Below are positions 6,964 through 13,735 of a stretch of 29,708 nt of DNA, one piece after another. Every line of letters starts with the position of its first letter. Position 1 is the first letter of the stretch. The notes beneath the pieces were generated by a model, which was not told where the DNA came from, made no database searches, and saw only the letters and a program-made list of their open reading frames with translations. The stretch lies in the IMG/VR virus record IMGVR_UViG_3300034198_029270, positions 1 through 29,708 of that record; one strand, written 5' to 3'. Position numbers and translations under genes: made by a program. The stretch is from a virus.

Positions 6964-7539
6964 ATGGCAAAGAAAAAGTCTGAAGAATTAAACCCGAATC
7001 TAGCTGGAATGCAAGGAATGCAAGGAATGCAAGGAATGCAAGGAATGCCAGGTGGATCATCAGTTGTTGATTTCGAAACAACACAATCAGGAGCATTCGA
7101 AAATAACGTAGTTGTTGACTCGGAATTAATCGAAAGTATTGAAAATCAAATCCAGGAAAAGAAAGAGGAGTTAAAAAGCAAAGTTTATGCTGTAACTTGC
7201 TCTGATTCTCTTTTTACTGAATATGAGAATTTCATGAAAGAAAAATCTGAATGGAATTCTACAGAGGCTTTAGGTGTTGTTGAAATAAACAAACAAATTG
7301 CTAGAATTAAAAAAGAGGGAATTAAAGATGGGGTAATTTACCTAGGTGCCTTACCTCTAGAAGCAAGTCACTATTTCCTTAGCAAATCTAAGGGAACTGG
7401 AGTAGAAAGCGCAGAAGCTTTTATTCGTCTTTATAAAGTTTTTGATCAAGCTTTAAATGATGCTAAGACGGACGCTTCAAGTATCAAGGATCTAGAAAAA
7501 CAACTTGCTGCTGCAATGCAGGGTATTACTTTAGGTTAA
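6964..7539 (+). CDS. Unknown protein with N-terminal GMQ repeats
   Basis: 191 residues; not recognised. After a Lys-rich start it carries four tandem Gly-Met-Gln units followed by Gly-Met-Pro, encoded by a nearly perfect 9-base repeat. The rest is soluble and mainly helical, with an acidic coiled-coil-like stretch (about 60-75) and an Ala-rich C-terminal helix. The leader is A-rich without a Shine-Dalgarno, and a strong terminator follows at 7557, so this gene closes the transcript that probably begins at or before 4478. The balanced, well-ordered codon use suggests good expression, but no function is visible. Confidence 0.7.
   Translation: MAKKKSEELNPNLAGMQGMQGMQGMQGMPGGSSVVDFETTQSGAFENNVVVDSELIESIENQIQEKKEELKSKVYAVTCSDSLFTEYENFMKEKSEWNSTEALGVVEINKQIARIKKEGIKDGVIYLGALPLEASHYFLSKSKGTGVESAEAFIRLYKVFDQALNDAKTDASSIKDLEKQLAAAMQGITLG
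7006..7050 (+). repeat. 9-base tandem repeat GGAATGCAA
   Basis: Four exact copies of GGAATGCAA (7006-7041) and a fifth ending CCA (7042-7050). The period is a multiple of three, so copy-number changes keep the frame and alter only the number of Gly-Met-Gln units. Confidence 0.95.
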
Positions 7540-7556
7540 GATAACAAAAAAATAAT

Positions 7557-7583
7557 AAAAGCTAGCATCAGCTAGCTTTTTTT
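7557..7583 (+). terminator. Rho-independent terminator
   Basis: A perfect 10-base-pair stem AAAAGCTAGC / GCTAGCTTTT with loop ATCA, followed by TTT. It ends the transcript of the upstream gene. Confidence 0.9.
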
Positions 7584-7605
7584 GTATTCCATAGTTTTTG
7601 GAATG

Positions 7606-7613
7606 GATATATA
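7606..7613 (+). promoter_or_regulatory. Candidate late promoter box GATATATA
   Basis: The octamer is followed 19 bases later by the ATG at 7633 and lies just past a terminator. The same octamer precedes the starts at 9795, 24241 and 27816 at similar distance. Confidence 0.45.
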
Positions 7614-7632
7614 CACAGTAAAATTATTTATT

Positions 7633-7929
7633 ATGAAAATACTAGAAAAAATTAAAGCAAACTATTGGATCATCTTACTTTTCTTTATGCTTGTCATTTT
7701 TCTCAGACAGTGCGGGATAAGAAGAGACATCGATAGAATGGAAAAAAATGTAAAGGCTGTAACAGAGAAAACTGATTCTATTCAGAACACTATCGTTACT
7801 CCAGAACAAGTCAGATATGAAATGAATCAGTCTATGTTCAACTTCTTGATCTATGAGGACGATTTCGATAAGGGCAAAGCATCTTTATCTGATATAAAAA
7901 GTAGAATAAATACCGGTGAACAGAAATAA
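7633..7929 (+). CDS. Small membrane protein with coiled coil
   Basis: 98 residues from the ATG at 7633. An in-frame start codon further upstream would overlap the terminator and the promoter-like box, so it is less likely. One membrane segment spans residues about 9-27 (NYWIILLFFMLVIFLRQCG). It is followed by Arg-Arg and a charged helix of about 30 residues with heptad-like spacing, then a short acidic C-terminus. The topology probably places the long part outside or inside depending on the flanking basic residues, which lie on both sides. It overlaps the next membrane-protein gene by 14 bases, so the two are likely made together and may interact. Function unknown. Confidence 0.65.
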   Translation: MKILEKIKANYWIILLFFMLVIFLRQCGIRRDIDRMEKNVKAVTEKTDSIQNTIVTPEQVRYEMNQSMFNFLIYEDDFDKGKASLSDIKSRINTGEQK

Positions 7930-8551
7930 TTTAATACGTGGGTTTATTATAACTACATTTGTTAGTTTATACCTGGTTGTATCCCTGATATCTACCATAC
8001 ACGTTATCGATTTCTTTAAATTATCAAATCCGGACTGGTTAGCTATATCTTTAGCAATCGCTTTCGAGATAGGCGCGGCAGCTTCACTTGCTAGTCTCAT
8101 AGCATTAGACAGGATGAATAAAACCATGGTTTGGATCCTCTTTATTCTTCTTACTGGCATGCAAGCAATGGGAAACACTTACTATGCTTATACTCACTTA
8201 GAAAACTTCACATCTTGGGTAGAACTATTTGGACTAGTAGAGGAAGAATTAATTTATCAGAAAAGGATACTTTCTATAATAAGTGGTGCTATACTTCCAT
8301 TAGTAGCTCTTGGCTTTATTAAGTCGTTAGTAGATTACATTAAACCTCAGGAGTCAACAGGAGAACCCGTTGTCGAAGAGATAAATATAGAGATCCAGAA
8401 GGATGAACCTAGTGTGGCTGATGTTTCCGAATTTAATGGAAACGAATCTACTAAAGAATCCGGTGAAATTTCAGATTTAGAATCCCAAATGGGATCAGAA
8501 TCTAAAGCTAGAAAGGATGTAATATATGAAGATCCAAGCAGATTAAAATAA
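7916..8551 (+). CDS. Four-helix membrane protein, unknown
   Basis: 211 residues, starting at GTG 7916 inside the end of the previous gene. Four hydrophobic segments are visible at about residues 8-31, 43-66, 72-94 and 118-139, followed by an acidic cytoplasmic-type tail of about 70 residues rich in Ser and Glu. Small residues pack the second and third segments (AIAFEIGAAASLASLIAL). There is no holin-, antiholin- or transporter-specific motif that I recognise. The overlap with a single-span membrane gene suggests a complex. Candidate ideas are host-membrane remodelling, superinfection exclusion or lysis timing, none of which is supported directly. Confidence 0.65.
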   Translation: MNRNNLIRGFIITTFVSLYLVVSLISTIHVIDFFKLSNPDWLAISLAIAFEIGAAASLASLIALDRMNKTMVWILFILLTGMQAMGNTYYAYTHLENFTSWVELFGLVEEELIYQKRILSIISGAILPLVALGFIKSLVDYIKPQESTGEPVVEEINIEIQKDEPSVADVSEFNGNESTKESGEISDLESQMGSESKARKDVIYEDPSRLK

Positions 8552-8560
8552 TAAAACAAG

Positions 8561-9229
8561 TTGGCAGATAACCAAAATAATGATTTTTACGGAGGAAGTG
8601 CTTCAGAAATTGGATCCGAGCTTTTCGCTGGTGGTAGTGCAGCATATCCTTTAGATCCTCTTGGTGGATCAACCGGAGGATTTGAAACTAGATATACCAA
8701 TATAGCTCAGATAACTCAGGATTTAGAAAGGGTAGAAGCAACTTTCAAGAGATTCAATGATCCTACTGAGGTAAAGTTCATAAAGGAATCTTTTAGAGTT
8801 ATCCAGCAATCACAGACACTCAACTATTTAGATTTGGTAGACTTCTTCCATCCTCTACAGGATTTTTCTGAATTTCAGAAAGTCTCCATGGTTATCGGTC
8901 CTAGGTCTTCTGCAAATCTTGATCCCGGATCTTTTTATGGAACAACCGGGGAGGTTTCTATGTTAATAGCCAGGGCTTTTTATTTACCGGAAACAACCGA
9001 GGACGAGAAAATTCTTTTCTGGGATTATAAAGCAAACGAGAGAAACATAATGGGAGAATTTATGGTTCTTACCGGAGCAGTTAAGGACGGATCTCAATGG
9101 AGAGGATGGGATGTTGATCCCTTTTCAACATATGGGCATACAGGTAACGCTAACAGCTCTAATGGTGGATTTATATTCACTAATCCGACTGACTATAATG
9201 TCAAGTTAACAGTAATAGTAGCAAACTAA
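8561..9229 (+). CDS. Unknown protein, first of a related pair (possible virion protein)
   Basis: 222 residues with a TTG start giving MADNQNNDFYGG. The TTG is 9 bases after the previous stop and no nearby ATG serves better. The first 45 residues are Gly/Ser-rich. The C-terminal half is similar to the next gene: a segment KILFWDYKANE, then IMGEFMVLTG, then W-GWD, GGF-FTNP and a final strand with LTVIV. The domain looks beta-rich. The Gly-rich start and position between structural genes suggest a virion component, but the family is not recognised. Confidence 0.65.
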   Translation: MADNQNNDFYGGSASEIGSELFAGGSAAYPLDPLGGSTGGFETRYTNIAQITQDLERVEATFKRFNDPTEVKFIKESFRVIQQSQTLNYLDLVDFFHPLQDFSEFQKVSMVIGPRSSANLDPGSFYGTTGEVSMLIARAFYLPETTEDEKILFWDYKANERNIMGEFMVLTGAVKDGSQWRGWDVDPFSTYGHTGNANSSNGGFIFTNPTDYNVKLTVIVAN

Positions 9230-9230
9230 A

Positions 9231-9716
9231 ATGGCAACACAACCGATAACATGTCCATATGATGTACTTGAAGGATTTAGATTCTATAGAGGAAATCTAG
9301 TATTGGATACCGGAGGGACAAATAATCCTCAAAAATATTTGAGCATGTCCGATCTAGAACTTGTTGTTCAGGATTTTGCTAGAAATAGAGCAATCGTTAA
9401 TGAATCTTCTTGCTATCTATTAAGCCAGCCAGATGTTGCAGATCAGTACGGATTTGTTTCTTTTATTGCGGTAAAAGCAATTTTCCCAGCTAATACAGTA
9501 GAATCTAAAAAATATTTGACCTGGACATATCAAGGACAAACCTATTATATGGGAGAACTCATGGTATTAAGCGGAAAGAGAATATCTACTGTTGATGCCG
9601 GTTATGAGGGATGGAACTTAAGTAAGCCTGGTACAACCCAGCAAGACGGTGGAATTACCTTCTGCAATCCACACACCGATATAAAAATAAGATTAGAGAT
9701 GCTAATCGGACACTAA
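9231..9716 (+). CDS. Unknown protein, second of a related pair
   Basis: 161 residues; starts 2 bases after the previous stop. It parallels the C-terminal part of its neighbour: KKYLTWTYQGQ, YYMGELMVLSG, GYEGWNL, GGITFCNP, then a last strand ending in LEMLIGH. It lacks the Gly/Ser-rich N-terminus of the first copy and has two or three cysteines. The pair probably arose by duplication and has diverged widely. No enzyme motif is visible. A structural or accessory virion role is inferred only from location. Confidence 0.65.
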   Translation: MATQPITCPYDVLEGFRFYRGNLVLDTGGTNNPQKYLSMSDLELVVQDFARNRAIVNESSCYLLSQPDVADQYGFVSFIAVKAIFPANTVESKKYLTWTYQGQTYYMGELMVLSGKRISTVDAGYEGWNLSKPGTTQQDGGITFCNPHTDIKIRLEMLIGH

Positions 9717-9730
9717 AATCCGTATCGGAT

Positions 9731-9744
9731 TAAATATATACTGT
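9731..9744 (+). promoter_or_regulatory. AT-rich box TAAATATATACTGT
   Basis: An AT-rich element between two genes, related to the one at 2856. It lies 22 bases upstream of the stronger GATATATA box and may be a second promoter or part of an extended one. Confidence 0.25.
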
Positions 9745-9765
9745 AAAAGTTTTGTATTCGGTTTG

Positions 9766-9773
9766 GATATATA
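9766..9773 (+). promoter_or_regulatory. Candidate late promoter box GATATATA
   Basis: The octamer ends 21 bases before the ATG at 9795. As at 7606, it is preceded by a TTTGTATTC element, here at 9751-9759 and at 7581-7589 in the other case. Confidence 0.45.
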
Positions 9774-9794
9774 ATTTGAAAAAAAAATTTAACT

Positions 9795-11996
9795 ATGGAA
9801 TTCGTAAACCAGGTAAAAAAGCTAAAAGACACAACAAAATCTGCTGAAGTCAAAGCTCTTTGTGAAAACTTCCTTAATGGTGGATCTGTTTCTAAGGAGC
9901 AATTGATGGAATCTCTAGATAACCACAATATATCTAATGAAAGCGTAAGCAACGTTCAGAGCCACGTAAATGCTATTAGAAATGAAGAGATGGAAGCTTC
10001 TAAAAAGGCAGCACAATTTCTTATGGAATCTTGGAATAGCTCAAACAGAGGATCATCATTAGGAAACTCAGGATCGTATAACTCATTAAATGAATCATCT
10101 GATAAAAACTCAGGAAGTGAATTTTTAGGAGATCTAGAAAAAATGAGTTCTTTGGATAAATCATCTCAGGAGTTTTTAAAATCTAACTCGGTTAATAATC
10201 TGGGTGTATTGGAATCTATCGATTCTATAAAATCATCATCGATTTATACCTATCCTAAGGCTAGAATTATCTGTGAGCAATATCATAATCTCATATCTAA
10301 TAAAAGAGTGCCTGAATTTGCACTAGTTCATAATTTCATTAATGATATTCAAGCTTTAAACTGGGATGATACAGTTAAAACTGTTTCACAGAATCTCCAG
10401 GAAAAAGCAGAAACATTATCTAGAGAGATCGAGGTATCTAAAGTTCTAGAAGCTATTAAAAATACTGGTAGCTCTGCTTTCTATTCAGAACTTAGTGATG
10501 TACTTAATGAATGGTTAGTTTCAGAGAATAAATCTAATGCTTTATTGGTTAAGAATGTATCTAAATGGTCATTTAATCCGATCGTTAGAAATCTAATCAA
10601 TTTTATAAACGTAAACGAGAATACTGATTCTAGAAAATTAGAAATTCCTGAGGTATCCCAAGGAGAATCCTCAGTATCTAGAGTTTTCTCTCCTGTTATG
10701 TTAGGTAGTCATAAATCTATCTTCTACTTAGGTGGAGGTGTTTTTGAAACTAATTCTGCAGATATTAAGAAGCTATCAGGAAAAGAAGTTCAAGGTCTTT
10801 CTTCCGATTATCTTTACCTAATCGAATCTTTCAACAGACCTTACGTTAAAGTTAACGAAAATGGTATTTTTGTTCAATTGGGTAAGAGCATCGTTACAAT
10901 CATAGAAGAAGGAGAAGAAACAGCGGTTTATTTAGGAAAAAGAAAACTTAAGTTTAGCGACCCTTCTGGACTTGCTAAAATATTAGGTCTAGAATCAGCT
11001 ACATACTTCGGAGTTAATGAAACACAAGTGGTTTCAGATATCATGAGACTTTATACCAATTACCAAAATATAGTTGAACTTGATTTTGCTAAGAGCATAA
11101 CATCTAACGTATTTGAAGGTTTATCTATAAATCTAGTAAAATGGAACAATCAGATCTATTTACAAAAGATTAACCAGGGAATGAATGAGAATTCAGTTTA
11201 CAAGGTTACTGGAAATCAGGCAGTATCAATGGTTAAAGAATTTATGAGATATGATATCTCTGAGGGATTAACTGAATTCTTAGTTGGAGAAAACAAGGTT
11301 AAATCCATCATGATCAACGATAGAAATAAGGTTATAGAAAATATTTCTAAGATCGAAGAACAAATAAACAAGATTGACAATCTAATGTCAACAAATCCTT
11401 TATATTCTGCTTCTTCTGAAGTGATGTCTGCTAAGAAATTGCTAGAGAATGAATTGAATGTTCTTAGAGAAAAATGGAATCAGATTAACTTGGAAATAGC
11501 TTCTAGTGAGTCAACTATTGAGTTAGAAAGATCTTTGGAAGTTTTTGAAGATGAAAAATTTAACATTGGTGATTTCATCAAAGTTAAAGAATCAGGTGAT
11601 ACCGGAAAAATAATCTCCATCGATGCTACTTCAGGAAGATACACTGTATTGTTAGATACAGGTAAAACTTCCGATTTCCTAATTAATGAGATTACAGATT
11701 TAGAAGAGGCTCTTAGCCAAGCAGCTGAGGATAATGCTAATTCTTCTGAAGAAGACGATTCGGAAGAAGAAGTTAAAGAGAATTTCGACATTCTTAGCGG
11801 CAATGGAAATAAGCTCAATAAATCTGAAATGCCTATAGAGGATCAGAAAAAATTACTCGATAATTTTGCAAAAGGACATGGTTTTTCTAATGCCCCTGGA
11901 AAGAATAAAGATGTTATTGATATGAAAATGGATGCTCTTCATGGATACAACTCTACAATGAATGAGGAGGAAGAGGCTTCAAAAAAAAAAGCTTAA
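9795..11996 (+). CDS. Large unknown protein with KOW-like domain; probable -1 frameshift at its end
   Basis: 733 residues in the zero frame, not recognised. The N-terminus is a helical segment with MESLDNHNISNESV, then a Ser/Asn-rich linker (about 70-115). The middle is a large mixed domain. Residues about 500-580 form a long charged coiled coil. Residues about 588-640 (FNIGDFIKVKESGDTGKI, then RYTVLLDTGK) look like a small KOW/SH3-like barrel, followed by a very acidic stretch. The zero frame ends at TAA 11994 straight after a run of ten A (11981-11990). The -1 frame stays open for a further 50 codons to TAA 12143-12145. A structural or scaffold-type role is possible from size and context only. 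Confidence 0.75.
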   Translation: MEFVNQVKKLKDTTKSAEVKALCENFLNGGSVSKEQLMESLDNHNISNESVSNVQSHVNAIRNEEMEASKKAAQFLMESWNSSNRGSSLGNSGSYNSLNESSDKNSGSEFLGDLEKMSSLDKSSQEFLKSNSVNNLGVLESIDSIKSSSIYTYPKARIICEQYHNLISNKRVPEFALVHNFINDIQALNWDDTVKTVSQNLQEKAETLSREIEVSKVLEAIKNTGSSAFYSELSDVLNEWLVSENKSNALLVKNVSKWSFNPIVRNLINFINVNENTDSRKLEIPEVSQGESSVSRVFSPVMLGSHKSIFYLGGGVFETNSADIKKLSGKEVQGLSSDYLYLIESFNRPYVKVNENGIFVQLGKSIVTIIEEGEETAVYLGKRKLKFSDPSGLAKILGLESATYFGVNETQVVSDIMRLYTNYQNIVELDFAKSITSNVFEGLSINLVKWNNQIYLQKINQGMNENSVYKVTGNQAVSMVKEFMRYDISEGLTEFLVGENKVKSIMINDRNKVIENISKIEEQINKIDNLMSTNPLYSASSEVMSAKKLLENELNVLREKWNQINLEIASSESTIELERSLEVFEDEKFNIGDFIKVKESGDTGKIISIDATSGRYTVLLDTGKTSDFLINEITDLEEALSQAAEDNANSSEEDDSEEEVKENFDILSGNGNKLNKSEMPIEDQKKLLDNFAKGHGFSNAPGKNKDVIDMKMDALHGYNSTMNEEEEASKKKA

Positions 11997-12145
11997 GTCG
12001 TAATTTCTACTTCGCTCCTAAATTCGATAGTCAGAATAAACCAGGCGATAAATTCATACAATCTTCGGAGGGTAAATTAAGTAAAGCCCCTACAGGTAAA
12101 ACAGTAACCGATGAAGAAGAAGAAGAAGGATCGGAGAAAGAATAA
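11993..12145 (+). CDS. -1 frame extension of the 733-residue protein
   Basis: The frame contains no start codon near its beginning but is open from the A10 run to TAA 12143. It encodes a plausible basic-then-acidic tail: SLSRNFYFAPKF, a KPGDKF segment, then GKTVTD and five Glu. Slipping back one base on A AAA AAA, the simplest slippery heptamer, or polymerase slippage on the A run, would fuse it to the upstream protein. A terminator follows 16 bases after its stop, so the transcript plainly includes it. Confidence 0.6.
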   Translation, partial: LSRNFYFAPKFDSQNKPGDKFIQSSEGKLSKAPTGKTVTDEEEEEGSEKE

Positions 12146-12161
12146 AAATAAAAAATTGATT

Positions 12162-12195
12162 GAATGTAGCTCAAATAGGGCTACATTCTTTTTTT
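12162..12195 (+). terminator. Rho-independent terminator
   Basis: A perfect 9-base-pair stem GAATGTAGC / GCTACATTC with a 9-base loop, followed by seven T. Confidence 0.9.
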
Positions 12196-12208
12196 GAAAT
12201 TTTTTCTA

Positions 12209-12226
12209 TTTCCTGTAGTAGAATAG
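12209..12226 (+). promoter_or_regulatory. Candidate promoter motif TTTCCTGT-N5-AATAG
   Basis: Second copy of the motif at 1528-1545, again just downstream of a terminator and 35 bases before the gp55-like start. The leader that follows contains a short AACA repeat. Confidence 0.4.
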
Positions 12227-12261
12227 CATAACAAACAAACAAACAAAATTAATAAAATTTA

Positions 12262-12621
12262 ATGGCTAAAGACTATGTAAAAAACAGTGAATTGTTAGCT
12301 GCTGTAGTTGAATCTAAACAGAAGGGACATCTAACTCCAGAAACGATTGATATGTTCAATCTTATGATACAGGGTATATCTAAAAAAATGTCGTATAAGG
12401 ATCCTGAAGATAAGGAAGATTGCATGGCATTTGCCATGGAGGATCTTTGTAAGTATTGGAATAGATTTAATCCTGAAAAATCTAATAATCCCTTTGCTTA
12501 TTTCACACAAATAGCTAAGAATGGATTCGCTAAAGGATGGAAAAAAATACACCCTCCAAAAAGTCCAAGAACTATTCCTTTCAGCTATATTACTGGAGAG
12601 GATAACACTTATAACGTATAA
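12262..12621 (+). CDS. Late-transcription sigma factor, gp55-like, short form
   Basis: 119 residues. It resembles T4 gp55, the sigma-family protein that directs host RNA polymerase to late promoters. Matching elements are YVKNSELLAAVVESK near the N-terminus (compare KYNYVNNKELLQAI in gp55), the IMIQGISKKMSY-type helix, then the best block, NNPFAYFTQIAKNGFAKGWKK (compare [20 protein letters not shown]). This corresponds to sigma region 2. T4 gp55 is 185 residues and has a C-terminal sliding-clamp-binding tail; this protein stops soon after the core and shows no such tail. It heads the cluster with gp4-like and portal genes, a sensible place for a late regulator. Confidence 0.82.
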   Translation: MAKDYVKNSELLAAVVESKQKGHLTPETIDMFNLMIQGISKKMSYKDPEDKEDCMAFAMEDLCKYWNRFNPEKSNNPFAYFTQIAKNGFAKGWKKIHPPKSPRTIPFSYITGEDNTYNV

Positions 12622-12629
12622 TTTCTGGT

Positions 12630-13115
12630 ATGGTTGATATCAAGAAAGTAAAGCCTAATGGCGAATATCGGTCTGGAAAATATGAACCTAGAAATCCCGA
12701 TAAGTATATCGGGGATATCCACAACATTATATACAGATCTTCTTGGGAGTATAGATTTTGCACATACTGCGATACTAACGAATCTATATTGAAATGGAGT
12801 TCCGAGCCGGTTTCGATTGACTATTATAATCCTTTAGATAAGAAAGACCATAAATATAATGTTGATTTCTACATAAAGGTTCTAAAAGAAAGCGGAGAAG
12901 AGCAAGAATGGATCATCGAGATAAAACCAGAGAATCAAACAAAAAAGCCTATATATGAAGGAGTGAACACCCTAAGTAAGCTGAAATCATATAACAGGAA
13001 TATGCAGATATGGATAACAAATCAGGCAAAATTCAAGGCAGCTAAAGAATGGGCATCTAAAAGAGGATTTAAATTTGGTGTTATTGACGAGAATTTTCTT
13101 TTTAAGAGTAAATGA
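12630..13115 (+). CDS. Head completion nuclease, gp4-like
   Basis: 161 residues, close to T4 gp4 (head completion). Landmarks are YRSGKYEPRNPDKYIG, YRSSWEYRFCTYCD (E40), ILKWSSEPVSIDYYNPLDKK, YNVDFYIKV (D79) and WIIEIKP (E97, K99). The E...D...E-X-K order is that of a TnsA/PD-(D/E)XK-like nuclease. In T4, gp4 acts after DNA packaging to finish the head so that tails can join. The protein is full length and every candidate catalytic residue is present. It follows the gp55-like gene by 8 bases and overlaps the next by 4 (ATGA), which suggests translational coupling. Confidence 0.9.
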   Translation: MVDIKKVKPNGEYRSGKYEPRNPDKYIGDIHNIIYRSSWEYRFCTYCDTNESILKWSSEPVSIDYYNPLDKKDHKYNVDFYIKVLKESGEEQEWIIEIKPENQTKKPIYEGVNTLSKLKSYNRNMQIWITNQAKFKAAKEWASKRGFKFGVIDENFLFKSK

Positions 13116-13714
13116 GTTTTAAAGATAGTTCTATTGAATATAGGGACAATGTTGGTTCTTCCGGTAACGTTTTTAAAGAGACGGATAGCTACTTTGTGAA
13201 TGGTTACTTCAAAAACGACAAGAGTTTTTTGAAACCTCCCATTTCAATAATTCCTGGAAGAATCTATTTTTTTAATTATTCCACTGATTCTAAAATTGAT
13301 AAGGCCCGTAAATTTATAAATAGATTTCCTGTAGTTTTGTGTACTGATTTTTTCGAATCGGGGGGATTCAAAATATTAAAGGGTATAGATATTGTGACTA
13401 CCCCAATGAGATATAGAATGGAAATTTTATCCAGAATATATGATAACTTTAACCAAACCATCATATCTAATGACATAGCAGAATCGGACGGTGGTAATAT
13501 ATCACCATTAAATTTAAAAGATTTGGAGCTGGATAAGATATTAAGAGGAACTGGATATAAGACATCCCTTTTTGGTTTTAAAACGAATTTTATGAAGAAT
13601 ATAGGATCAATTAAAAGTAAAGATTGGATAAAACTTCCGTATTTGAGTGTTAATCTGGTCGAGGGGTTAAATATATCGGGGATATATAGTGAATATGAAT
13701 CGAAATTAAAATAA
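13112..13714 (+). CDS. Conserved-looking phage protein of unknown function
   Basis: 200 residues, starting at the ATGA overlap with the gp4-like gene. The segment IIPGRIYFFNYSTDSK, then FINRFPVVLCTDFF and a Gly-rich turn, resembles a family seen in T4-like phages of marine bacteria, where a PG-hydrophobic-F-Y element precedes a DRFP-type motif. I cannot name it. There is no membrane segment, and the protein appears globular and mixed alpha/beta. Lying between gp4-like and portal genes, it may take part in head or neck assembly. A GATATATA octamer occurs within it at 13681, 47 bases before the portal gene. Confidence 0.65.
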   Translation: MSFKDSSIEYRDNVGSSGNVFKETDSYFVNGYFKNDKSFLKPPISIIPGRIYFFNYSTDSKIDKARKFINRFPVVLCTDFFESGGFKILKGIDIVTTPMRYRMEILSRIYDNFNQTIISNDIAESDGGNISPLNLKDLELDKILRGTGYKTSLFGFKTNFMKNIGSIKSKDWIKLPYLSVNLVEGLNISGIYSEYESKLK

Positions 13715-13735
13715 CATTTCGATCTAGAATTAAAA

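Noticed and set aside
8131-8322. 63-codon + strand frame inside the four-span membrane gene
   Set aside because: A different frame of a clear membrane protein; it gives a Trp/Ser/Tyr-rich peptide without support.
11480-11818. 112-codon minus-strand open frame
   Set aside because: It is antisense to the acidic C-terminal part of the 733-residue protein and has low-complexity Ser/Leu composition.
13681-13688. GATATATA as a portal promoter
   Set aside because: It lies inside the upstream gene and 47 bases from the portal start, further than the other boxes; kept only as a possibility.
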